Shown here piece by piece: positions 1 to 12,029 of a stretch of 64,000 nucleotides of DNA; the first letter of the stretch is position 1, and every line of letters begins with the position of its first letter. This DNA is from Euonymus europaeus (Eukaryota; Streptophyta; Magnoliopsida; Celastrales; Celastraceae): the NCBI GenBank assembly GCA_963580455.1, contig OY756958.1, positions 4,724,501 to 4,788,500 on the forward strand, in the 5' to 3' direction. Below the pieces are notes generated by a model that was not told where the DNA came from, ran no database searches, and worked only from the letters and a program-made list of their open reading frames with translations. Position numbers and translations under genes: made by a program.

Positions 1-412
1 TAGACTTCTTTTTCCACAAAACAATCTCATCATTCTAACACCTGAAAATATATATCACATATCCAATACTGAAAGTGATAATATAAGCATAATAAAAGAT
101 AACCCACGGTATTTACATGTTTAACTTCCAATATAACTCTTATGTAGCTATCCATATATGAATAGACTTCCTATCCCACTTGCATAAGACAGTCTATTAA
201 CTACAAACACTTACATAAAGCCCCCCATGCAATAAAAATTAAAAGCCCATAAGTTAAAATCTTAAAGCCCGTGTAGATGAAGTAACTTACTACACCTACC
301 GTAGTAACTTACTTCACTGCTCAGCATCACTCAATTGTTACATATTCATGAACCATAGACCAACAATGAGGCTTGAGAGATTTATAAAAGTGAATTCTTA
401 CTTGGTATTGGA

Positions 413-456
413 AGGGGTTTGGAGGTGTTTTTGTGAGTGAACACCTCCAAACCCCT
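413..456. repeat. perfect 17-bp inverted repeat (hairpin)
   Basis: Positions 413-429 and 440-456 are perfect reverse complements (arm core GGGGTTTGGAGGTGTT) around a 10-nt spacer. The words around it (short Ser/Thr-rich readings and CTCTCC runs) resemble sequence near 8840-9010, so it may be part of a dispersed repeat. No gene is recognised around it. Confidence 0.7.
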
Positions 457-879
457 CATTTTAAAGGGTTAAAAAAAGAGTGTTGGGAAGTGTTCTTGTC
501 AAGCAGAGGTTCGGTAGGGTCCCTCCCAAAATCTCTCCCAAACAAGACTTTATCTCTCCAAGTTTTGACCCAAAATATGATCGATATAGAGAGAATCACA
601 AAAATTAAGACCCATGGTGCACAAATTTAAGAGAGAGTGAAAAAAAAATCTAATAGATTAAGCTAGTGATCATGGGAAAAAAAGAATACCTGCTGGTTTG
701 AGGCTTTACATATATATAGTGAGAGTATGTCGCTGGCGTGATAAGCTGGTACCCGCTGATATCACCAAACACATTTGATACGCTGCAATAAAAGCTAGCT
801 TGTCCTGCTCATCTCTGTTCCGCTCACTCACCTAGATTATTTTATCACGCCCTGGGAAATACCCAAGCTTGCCCCTTCT

Positions 880-1010
880 CTCTCTCTCTCTCTCTCACCT
901 CTGCACTCTCTCTCTCATGGACGATCGAGCTCACTGCTTCCATCAATTGTCTCTGTCGGCCTTACCTTCACAGATTTTCTAAGGCCCCTGCTGCTATTTC
1001 CTCCATCGAT
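880..1010 (+). other. CT-rich, leader-like stretch without a recognised gene
   Basis: CT dinucleotide runs at about 880-920 look like a plant 5' leader, and a TATATATA-like string lies about 170 bp upstream near 709. No long or family-matching reading frame follows. The short frames at 433-630 and 1014-1232 show no domain. Positions 1-2000 otherwise hold nothing I can name. This could be a leader exon or a non-coding transcript. Confidence 0.2.
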
Positions 1011-2163
1011 CAATTGTCGAGCAAGGTGAGATCGTTTGCAACCTCTCAGATCCAAGTTAGTCCAATTGTGTGCCCTTCGATTTCAAACTGTTGCTGCCAT
1101 TTTCAAAGCTTTGTTGTTCTTGACCGTCGATTTTTAAATTCTCAACCGATCAATTGCATTTGTGTTCATAAACCTGATAGGTCACAATTGTTCCCGCTTT
1201 TTGTGATACTGTCTCAACCTATTCACTTGTAATTCATAAGTTATTCATAGAAGCCAAAAACTTGTTACCATTGACAAATGCAGAGATGACCTTTATTGGG
1301 TTAATTTTGCTTTGTTTGGTCGTGTGCTTGACAATAATTGAGAAGCTAGTGATGCTTGTGTTTTCGAGTTGATTGAGACTATTTTATCAAATTGAAAGTT
1401 ATTGGGTTAATTTAGAAGCTGGTGATGCTGATATCTGTGAATGTTTGATGTAATGCCCCATGTACATAATTTTACGTAGTCATGTCTCCTGCTAAGCTCT
1501 TCTTCACTGATTTAAGATACATTTGCTATAACTTCCAGCATTGAATTGCTTGTTGTTTAGTTATTTTTCATTAACAGATTCTTGGCAGAAAATATGAACT
1601 TCAGCTGGCAATGTTTGTGTCTTGATGCATAGCATAATACATAAGTAATCTTTGTGTTATTGGCCACTTAATTGAGTCATTTTTGTTGTCATCTTCAACT
1701 TGAAGATCATTGTATTGAACAAAGTTTAGTTCTCATTACAGATTGTATTAATGTCCTTATTGGTAATTTGACAGCTTTTACTCTATGAACAAATTAACAC
1801 AACCAAACACGTACACAGCTTAAAGTAGCTTATTTTGGCAGCTTATACACCAGCTTATAATCTCTAGGCCAACCTCTATACCAAACTAAGCCATAGTATA
1901 ACCAGTGACCAAGCATATGAGACAACACCCTATCTCAGTCTCTCTCTTTCTTTGGAATTTTGAGCTTCTTTTGACGAGCTTTAATTCTCTCCGCACATTT
2001 CATCATTCAACTTCCCTGCAGAAAGAATGGTTAGTTTTACAGTTTTTTTTTTGGTTTAATTATTTTTATTTTCTTTGATATGATTTGAGTGAGACTGTGG
2101 TGTGTCTTTATTTACTGATTTCTTGTTAGGTTTGACTGAAACATTAAAAGGATAAAAACAAAA

Positions 2164-2769
2164 ATGGAGAAGAAAAGTTGGAAAGATCACAACTACTACT
2201 ACTACAACTACAACTACAACTACAACAACAACAGGATGGGTAAAGTTTCATGGTATGAAGAAGACAATTATCTTTCTGAGTTCTCATGGCCTCTAAGATC
2301 TTACACTTGTAGATTTTGCAAAAGGGAATTTAGATTCGCTCAAGCACTAGGTGGACACATGAATGTTGATAGGAGAGACCGAGTCAGGCTAAGGCAATCA
2401 CCTCCAACTCAAAGAGCTGTTAATGGTCATGTCAGTGCCCTAAATTTCTTAAACTTAGCCCTAAATGTGCTAACCCTAATTTCAATTCTTCTTCCTCACC
2501 ATCATCAACATCAATATTGTCTTCTACTACTACTTTCTCTTGCACATTACCCTCTTTGGTTTCCCCTTCTTCTACATCACTTGGTGAGAAGAAGATTTGG
2601 GATCATGATCATTTAGACTCGAGAAGAGCGGATATGGGGAGAATTTGAGGGTTTTGTAAGTGAAGATGGGTGTGAGCTATTTGATCAGAAAGTTGATATT
2701 GTTAAATTGGACTTGGAGATTGGCCTAATCAGTGCCTCAAAGGAGGATCTGGACTTGGAGCTTGGATAA
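2164..2769 (+). pseudogene. SUPERMAN-type C2H2 zinc-finger gene, frameshifted
   Basis: In the SUPERMAN/ZFP10/ZFP11 family, one C2H2 finger binds DNA and a C-terminal EAR motif recruits corepressors in the nucleus. Residues 1-23 are a Tyr/Asn-rich tract made by TAC/AAC repeats. The finger begins near residue 49: the family phrase [16 protein letters not shown], then QALGGH, then the basic RRDRVRLRQ. The final zinc-ligand His is Asp here (codon GAT at 2368-2370), so the finger is C2H-D. From about 2436 to 2637 the family-like reading ([16 protein letters not shown]) is in the -1 frame. From 2638 it returns to the first frame and ends in LDLEIGLISASKEDLDLELG then TAA at 2767. The original frame meets a stop at 2614. 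Two compensating indels therefore separate finger and EAR motif. A pseudogene is likeliest; two assembly errors are possible. Confidence 0.8.
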
Positions 2770-3098
2770 GGGTACTAATTAAGAAAGACTAATCTCTCTT
2801 ATCAGTCTAATGTTTCACCAATTAGTAATTAATTAATTTTGTGATCACTATGAGCTGCAGTTATAGCAACCACTGCTAGTACTCAGAACTCAACATGAAG
2901 ATAATGTGGACATCATTTTTAATATAAGGATTTTAAGTCCATTAATATTTACTAATTCGCGCTTAATATTTATCGAGATGCACGTATAATTTGATTAATT
3001 TTGCTTCTTTTGCCATCTTTTTCCCATTTCTTTCTGGATAAATTACAGCTTCTGTTTTAAAGATATCTCGAGCTCATGATGCATTGAACTAGCTAGGG

Positions 3099-4080
3099 CA
3101 TGGATTGCACTCATGATTAGGATTTAGAGATTGACAAATGTGTCCGTATCCATGGATTTCAGATCCGATCTGGTCAAACAGTAGAAAAATTCGTTGGCGG
3201 GATAATTGATATGGATATGAATAAAATCCAATTTTTTGAATGGATATGGATTTAGGCATATTTGATCCGAAATCTGTATCGGATCCAACCCGAAGGTGCG
3301 GATATCCGATCAAATTTGATTATATCTGATCCGATTCTACCCGACACACACGCACACAATATATATATATATAATATAGTCTATATACAATTATCTAATT
3401 GACAATTAATGTCATTAATATATTTATATATATTATAATTGTCAACATAATATGTTTTTTTTATGTACTATGAATAATTAATTGTAATTTGTAATAAAAC
3501 CGTATAATGTGATATGATCTCATATTACTAATTCAAATATTCAATTGACTAATATTTTTAAAATCCCAATTAGTAAAGTTAGTACTGAATATTAAAAACA
3601 CAACAATATAAACCCTAAACCTAACAATATCATTATAAATTGACATGTGACAAATGATAGCGTTATCACTTACTTTTATGAACATGAGGTCTACCAAACT
3701 TTATTAAGATGTTATTTATTTTGCATTTGTCAGTTGATGTAAACATTTTGATTTTGTGACGTCTTATGAACTTTAGACTTTGATTTTAAAAAACTTTCTA
3801 TGTTGCTGGATGATTTTTTATATTATTTATACTTTAGAATTTGGTTTATAATCCTAGATTCATGAATTATGAAGTTCTAATTGGTGTCATAGGCTAGCGA
3901 AATAATTATCGGCGTGTCACATGGATAAATCCGATATTCGTGGAGAATATTCAAAATTCGATGGATAAGATATTAATTAATTTTTTTTATCCATGGTATA
4001 TTGATATGGATATGAATACATTATTTTTTTTATTTAGGATCGGATATGGATTTTGAAAAATCCGATGCCATGCCTATTAG
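3099..4080. repeat. degenerate repeat with GGATATGGAT-type words at both ends
   Basis: Both ends carry clusters of GGATATGGAT, GATCCGAT and ATCCGATA words (about 3190-3340 and 3900-4070) with GGCATGG-like outer ends at about 3098 and 4067. The core is AT-rich with no coding sequence. Subterminal arrays of this kind are common in non-autonomous hAT-like DNA transposons. No clear target-site duplication was found, so the class is a guess. Confidence 0.35.
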
Positions 4081-4096
4081 GATTTTAAGTATATTG

Positions 4097-4500
4097 CTAG
4101 AGCGTATTACAACTTATATGCTCATTTTTTCAGCTTGGGAACTTATATGGTCACTTACTCATGTCAACAAGCATATCAAAAAATTCCGTTAATTTCTCTC
4201 ATTACCAATGTCTCTCTCATATATTTGTCATCTTATCTTTCAAAATATATGTTAAATTTAAAAAAAAAAATACATATTCAAACTTAATGCGTAAGACTCT
4301 TTCGAACAAGACTCATATTCGATAATTTTTATTTCATTATTAAACTACTTTACAAAACCCTAATACTAAATTAACAGCTTATACACTATTATAAAGTTAC
4401 ATTCTACCAAATAACACACAACTTATTTGATAGATTATACGTTTTACAACTTATATTAAAATTTACACTCTATCAAATACTATCAATATTTTTGTTTTAG
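4097..4500 (-). repeat. dispersed repeat, copy A
   Basis: Read on the minus strand, this stretch aligns by eye with 54150-54596 on the plus strand. Shared words include AATAAGTTGTGT, ATAGTGTATAA, CTGTTAATTTA, CGAATATGAGT, GGAATTTTTTGATAT and TATAAGTTGT in the same order. It holds no coding sequence. The two copies are in opposite orientation about 50 kb apart. Confidence 0.6.
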
Positions 4501-5600
4501 ATTGTTTGAAACCTACAAGGAAAATGCTAAGTATCCCAAACTCTCCAAAGGGAGACAATGCATATGTGTTCAAATTTTAAAAGTGTATTATCTCCCAAAA
4601 TATGTGGTCTATGACTTCTCACATAGGATTTGAGATATTTTAGGATACTTTTATTGGTTATACATAGTACTGCCGCACCTACAAAGCATACAAGAGGGAG
4701 GAGACCGAGCAATGTGAATTTATTAAATGGTTTTCATTGCAATAAAGATAGCAAATATTGAATTGATTGGATGGTTTCACCAAAATGTGATGAGTTAAGA
4801 GTTTGCATGTTGCCGACGATGTGTGGGTGTGAAATCGTATGATGGGCTTTTCTTAAATAGAATGAGAAGTCCAGGTCCGTCAAGGCATGAAGCCAGAAAC
4901 ACCCACACACCAACAAACTCACCCATTTGTCGTCCTTACATTTGAATACAACATTGTCTTATTTTATTTTTTATTTTTTATTTAATTTTGTTAAAGAATA
5001 TATAATTCAGGTGACAAACAAAAAAAGAAGCTATGCAATGAACATGGCGTCAAATGCCCTAAGCCTCCTTGTCCTTGCCATGAAAGTGGTGTGACCAATG
5101 TTTGAACTATATATTTGACCCTCTAGTTGTCATGCCTTTTTTATATTGAATAAAAAATATATCGTTAGATTCATAAAATAAATTAAAATATAAATATAAA
5201 TTTTTAATTTTTTTAAATTATTTCAGCCCCAAAATGTAGAACTTCATTTTATGATCTTATTTTAGGATCTCATAAGAGAATTGCTACTACATAAGAGAAT
5301 TGCTACTACATAGAAGACTTAAATGCTAAAATATTTTAGAGTTTATATGTCGTGCCGTGCTTGTCAGTAGTCAATAATGTCTTTACTAAGAAGTAAAAAA
5401 TAAATTTCTTTATGATTATCCGATAATTTTATATTTGGACTCTATAAGCGTACATATTAAGTTGATTATAAAAAATGAAAAAAATTAATTTTATATTTAG
5501 GATTTCTCAAAATTTAAATCCATATTTTGGCCAACACTTCTCACATATTGCATTAGAATTGGAGTGGTCAACGAAAATTGCATTTAGAATTGGACGTTTT
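4500..5600. other. AT-rich intergenic, nothing recognised
   Basis: No domain-bearing reading frame was seen. A 20-bp direct duplication of the word ATAAGAGAATTGCTACTAC lies at about 5273-5312. Confidence 0.4.
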
Positions 5601-5619
5601 ATGGTTGTCGGTGACAGTC

Positions 5620-5859
5620 AACATGGGCTTTGAATTAAAACCAATCTGTAGGGCTGTTTTGTTGGCCCATTTCCAACACACGGGCCACAGGTCCACTACT
5701 TCAAAAATGGAAGGAAAAAAACCCTAGATCAGACGATCCAGGCCGCCCACCGAATGCATTATACAAAACCCTAATTTCTTTCCCCATTTCATCTCTACCC
5801 TCACCCCCGCCCCCGTCTTTCGTCTCACACCCTTGCACACACTTCACAAGATCCAAAAA
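5620..5859 (+). promoter_or_regulatory. RPL14 promoter and leader with site II and telo-box elements
   Basis: TGGGCT (5624-5629) and GGCCCA (5664-5669) are site II-type elements. AAACCCTAG (5719-5727) and AAACCCTAA (5766-5774) are telo-boxes. A pyrimidine-rich leader (TTTCTTTCCCC onward, about 5775-5830) runs up to the ATG at 5860. Paired site II and telo-box motifs are characteristic of plant ribosomal-protein and other growth-linked promoters. No TATA box is evident. Confidence 0.7.
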
Positions 5860-7262
<1,403 letters not shown>

Positions 7263-8600
7263 GTGATTATTTATAAGAACCTCCCAGTTTGTTTGCTATG
7301 TTCATTGAGATTATGTTTTTGGATCTTGCTCATTTTTCTTGTTCAATCTTAGACTTTTAGCAAAAATGAAATTCTGTAACTTGCTTAATGTGACCCGTTC
7401 TGTCATGTGGGTCCTGTGCTTCAAGTTTATGTGGTGGTGATTGTCTTTTTAACATTTATGTCTGTTTTTGTTTGAATCAAAAGTTTGTGTCATTGTTGAG
7501 GGGTAAATTTTGTTTGGAGTTGATGCTCTTGATGCATTTAACTTATAATAAGAAAGTTGGGAGGGTAAACATGGCATATGAATCCAATCTAGCTTCAATT
7601 ATTTACTCTCCCAAGTCCAAATCTGAAATTCATAAAGGGAGTTGAAGTAACATGTTAACGGGTCAGCTCACAAAAAAGAAAGAACGTAGAAATCTTATTA
7701 ATGGGCTAAAATGAGCCCACTAGCCCAATGAAGTGAAGAATTTGGGATGCAGTGATCCATGATTATAAGTGGGTGGAACCCAAATCATTCAGCCGAAGGT
7801 TCCAAGTTCCAACTTAATAAGGTCAAATGGAGCACAATAAGCTTTTCTTACGAAAATTTTGACTAAAACTAGGGCTGTATACAGTCCTGCTAACCGGGTT
7901 CAAACCACTAATGGAATCGAGAGTGTCGGTTTTGTAAAAGTTGGAATCGAAAGCCCATGCATTTCCTTGTAATGTGAACTCATTATTCGATTTTATTGAG
8001 AGGGAGAGGTAATTGACTGTGACCATAGCACTCGAAGACTGCGATCGTGGAAGTGTAAAATCGTGGAACGTAGAAGTGTAACCGCAGAACTCGAAGACAA
8101 TGGTGCGAAGGTGGAAGACTGTAAGCATGGTTTGGAAGACGACGATGCGAGTGTGCAGCGACTGTGGAACTCTCTCAATCTCTGCGTTTCCTTTTTAGTT
8201 TAGGGGTTCATAGTTCATACCTTATGAGGGCTAGGGTTTCAACATGATTACACGATACCTTTTTCATTATTTCATATTTGTTAATTCTTTTCTTTTGTTT
8301 TGTGCATATCAAGTATCAACCCTGGATTCTATGAGAGAATCAACGTTTCATATTAGGTGAATGAATTATGAAATACTAACTTATTGAAATATATTTATTT
8401 ATTTAATTATTTATTGATACTCGGTCTAATTTCGATTGATCACGGTTTTCCAAAAAATGAAATCATGGACCGGATCGTATAACACGAATTGGTTTGATTA
8501 ATACCATTAACTAAGACTCAATCAAATACTCGATCTAGATCGGACCGACCGGTTTGATTTTTAGTTTTGATCCCTTTTTTGGTTTCATTTGAATAGCCGA
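7263..8600. other. RPL14 3' flank and possible hAT-like remnant
   Basis: The RPL14 3' UTR probably ends before about 7560. From about 7870 (ACTAGGGCTGTATAC) to about 8560 (GGACCGACCGGTTTGATTTT) there are GGTTTGATT and CCGG-rich words typical of degenerate hAT-like elements, but I could not match both ends or find a target duplication. Short minus-strand frames at 7823-8178 have no family features. Confidence 0.25.
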
Positions 8601-9104
8601 AATAAAATTAGTGAAAAACCCACGAAAATATAAAATTTGCACTACAAAAACCTTTTCCTTTGTTATTAAATAAAAGATCAACATAAAAGTCTAAATTATT
8701 CTGTCATATATATAGAGGTAGAGAATTAATGTGTCCCCATGAGTGATCAACTATTGACTATATTTCCAAGCCATTAGAACCTAATCCACCATTTAGATTC
8801 CCCTATAAGGCCCCTACTTTAGAGATGTGTTGGAAGGGATTTATCTCTCCGGAATCTTTGCTTGATACGAACACCTCAAGATGTTCTGAGAAATTCACGG
8901 ACCCCTCTCAATACCCCTTTTTTCAACCTCTCATTTTGAGAAGTTGAGAAGTGTTTACTCACATAAACCCTCCCAACACATCCCCAAACACAGCCAAATA
9001 TCTCTCTCTACAAGTCTCTTTCTCAACTTTTCTATTTGGCGTGATCATATGCTCCCAATACCAAAACTACTTCAAGGGTCTCTTGTCAATTGTGAGGAAT
9101 AAAC

Positions 9105-10826
9105 ATGGGTTTGAAGGATCTTGGTCTCCAGTTTAAGGTGGTGATTCTATTTCTATCACCACCACCTCAGGTTTCACTCTATGAAGATTCAAGATCCAAA
9201 CTCCCCACCACAATTAAATAGTGAAGTCCGGAGGTACTACCCTTGATTTTTTTTTTAATATTTATATGGTATGAATATAATCACTAGTAAGTAGAAATAG
9301 TTTCAAACTATAAAACAATAAAACAATACATCTCTATTTAACACAATTGTTCTCTACGAACAATAATTACCAGAGTAGGAGATCAAAAGAGGAGCATCTG
9401 CACAAGCTCGGAACACGTTTATGTAGAGAATGAGCCTCATTAATTTTTATTGGATGTCTTGAACTGTAACCTAAAGTCTATATATATATTTCAAAATTTC
9501 ACTAGAGGCCTGACCCTCCTAAGAGCATCCACAATGGGAACATACAAATGTCCCAATTAGCTTTTCGTTTGGATCTTACATCTATTATATAAAAAATGAT
9601 CTCATGTACTTATCTATATCAGCAAAACGCATATTTTAATACGATTTTTCATTTTTTAAAAGTCAAGCCACTAATATTTAATTCCACCATCATTTATCCA
9701 CGAAACCTAAAATTGAGTCTCAAATCTATTATCCAAAAGTCAAGCCGCATACTTAATCACACGATAAAACACATATTTCAATACAGTCGTATCAATCAAA
9801 ATACACATTCTCATACATTATCTCCTCCCTCATTATTAACTTCCTACCGCTAGCAGGGTCTCTATGAAATGTGTGTTTTCTTTATGGTGTAGGACTTTCG
9901 TTCAAGACTTTCTCGCAATGGAGATGTAGAGAGGAAAATAATACCAATCTCTCATGGCTATGATGTGTGTTCTTTATTTGATGAGACAGTTCTGGACACA
10001 GCTGTGGTACAGAGAGAACAGATTCAGGATGGTTTTACGGAGTTTTCGATCCTCAAATTGGAGATTCTGTAAACAAGTATATGCAATCCCATTTCTTTGA
10101 AAGATTTCCATAACAGGTAAATATAAAAAATAAAACAAAACACAATTGCAAGCCTCATCAGCATTTTTTAGCTTTTTGACAAAATCTTGGTGCGTCTTTC
10201 AGTGTAACATAGGGAGAAAGAGCAAATAGACAATGAGAAAAGCATATCTTGGTGCAAGAGCGAAGGCCAGGGAAGAGATGGTAAGCCACATCAGATGAGC
10301 ACACGATATTGGTCCCGTAGACTCTTCAGGTACTAAAATTTCTCTGCACTCCATTTTTAGGCATAAATCACAAGACTCAATTGTAAAAAAATGTGAATTA
10401 TGCTCTGTGTGTTTGTGCTTGAAGGCAGAAACCAGGTTTTAGGGGTCGGAGCTTGCTGTAGGTGCTGAGAGGATCGATTCTAAAACCGAATTCGTGATTC
10501 AAGCAAGCAATGGCATATGGGAGGTAATTAAGTTGGACTGTATAATATCTGGGTTGGTTCCCCATCAGATTTAATCATAAAGCATCACAATTCTATTTTA
10601 GAGAAACGAAAAATCAGTGAAAGGACAAACTTCTTCACTTTATCTACTGCATTACTCACAGAGAAATTGATATTGCATGTTTGGGCAGGAGATGAATAAT
10701 CAAGAAGCTGTATGTCTCATCTATCACATGGAGGATCGGCAAGAAGCTGCCGCATGCCTGCCAAATGAGGCTTTGAATAGAACGAGCAAAAGCTGCACTT
10801 ATTGCATTGTCATTCGCTTCGACTAA
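9105..10826 (+). pseudogene. protein phosphatase 2C-like (PP2C44 type), decayed
   Basis: PP2C-fold phosphatases remove Ser/Thr phosphate; the plant PP2C-like 44 group is thought to be catalytically degenerate. Exon 1 (9105-9137) reads MGLKDLGLQFK before GTGGTG. Exon 2 (from 9893) reads FRSRLSRNGDVE, IPISHGYDV and VVQREQIQD. A one-base loss near 10035-10040 then shifts the frame before GVFDPQIGD and KYMQSHFFERFP, and a TAA precedes the donor near 10118. Exon 3 (from 10203) has TAG at 10227-10229 just before MRKAYLGARAKAREE. It then runs directly into HQMSTRYWSRRLF (to 10329), which implies loss of the central segment. Exon 4 (to 10523) has ELAVGAERIDSKTEF and IQASNGIWE. Exon 5 (10689-10826) has NNQEAVCLIYHMED through IVIRFD and TAA. 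Four separate lesions make it a pseudogene. Confidence 0.85.
9520..9855 (+). repeat. dispersed repeat starting GAGCATCCACAATGGG, inside PP2C pseudogene intron 1
   Basis: It begins near the word GAGCATCCACAATGGG, a recurrent start of plant non-autonomous elements. It shares ordered words with 32673-33030: TCACATCTATTA/CTTACATCTATTA, TACTTATCTA, AAAAGTCAAG, CACATATTTCAATA and TACACATT/TACACCGC. It has no coding capacity. Its class is not determined. Confidence 0.5.
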
Positions 10827-12029
10827 TTCATGTCAGCTGTTTTGTTAAGTTTTTTTAGACCATGCATTGACAAACCATCAAGTCCAGAAGAATAATTTTT
10901 TCCAAATATAATTAATCATCTCCGATGTTAGAACAGGTTCCTTTTCACTATCCACCCAAAGGAAAATTTCAAAAATTACCCAACCTGATCTCAGGAATCT
11001 AAAGCACTAGTCTATCGTATAACTACATGTATAGCTTTAGATGCTTTAGACAACAAACTGCACATCTATACAATTCTGAGGGTTCATTAATTGTTTTGGA
11101 TCAAGACTGTAACACTTCAGCATGACAGTTCTCAATCAACATATGAAGGCACAATTGCAATGTGTTGTAGCCACATGATCACAAGTTCCCAACTTATGGC
11201 AACCATGCAGCATAATCACAAAATTGATTGAAAATTATTGAGCACTTGAAATCTGATAAATCCAGAAAAATCCATTCCATCATAATACAAAAAATGTTAC
11301 TCTCACTGCAAGTTGAGGTATACAAACCCATACCTCATGCATTGTCCAAGTCCAATCAATCGTCAGTTAGAGAAGCTCTAGAAAAAGCAATAATGCGACC
11401 CACAGGAGAGCTGCCTCAGACCTTGGAGCAAGCTGCATTTCCAGGGCGATGATCGAAAAGTAGGGAGTTACGACTTATGACTACATCCCATCGGATCAAA
11501 ATTCAATGAAAAAAGAACACCCTAAAACTCTCTTGAAATTCAAATCTTATGACTCGGTATTGTCACATTAACACAAAAATTCAAATTCTATTTTTCCCTC
11601 CTAAACCCCAACATAAAGACTTGGTGAATACCAAGGAATTTCAGGATATTAGAATTTATGGGATCTATCTATATGAGATACTGAACGTAGGGTACCACCA
11701 AAGAGGAGTTATCTGCTGTTGTACCCAGATACTACCATTAAAAATCAAAGAATATCATTTTTTCTTAAGTTCCATAAATCCAAGATATCTTCCCATTTCA
11801 GGCAAAAGGTATACTGATTTCATGCGTGAGAAGCTAGAAATACCTAATTCACCACAAGAAAAGAAACAATTGATTGGGTATGTACAAAAGATAATTTATA
11901 CAACATGCTCAATAAACACTCTATTTCCGGATTACAATTCTAAAAGATTAACAAATACAGAAAATACCAAAGAATCCCAGGGAAGGTGTAACCAAATAAG
12001 ACAAGATTGTTGCTTCCTCACCTTAAATT
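10827..12029. other. intergenic, tail-to-tail 3' flanks
   Basis: Lies between the PP2C pseudogene stop and the CIP7-like stop, which converge. The left part is downstream of the pseudogene, and the part next to 12029 is probably CIP7-like 3' UTR. Plus-strand frames at 11228-11452 and 11549-12037 show no family features. Confidence 0.4.

Noticed and set aside
1014..1232. 72-codon plus-strand frame after a CT-rich leader-like tract
   Set aside because: Cys/Ser/Phe-rich with no family resemblance and no splice or promoter support strong enough to call a gene.
8951..9136. 61-codon open frame covering the PP2C start
   Set aside because: It is in a different frame from the MGLKDLGLQFK exon and has no features of its own.
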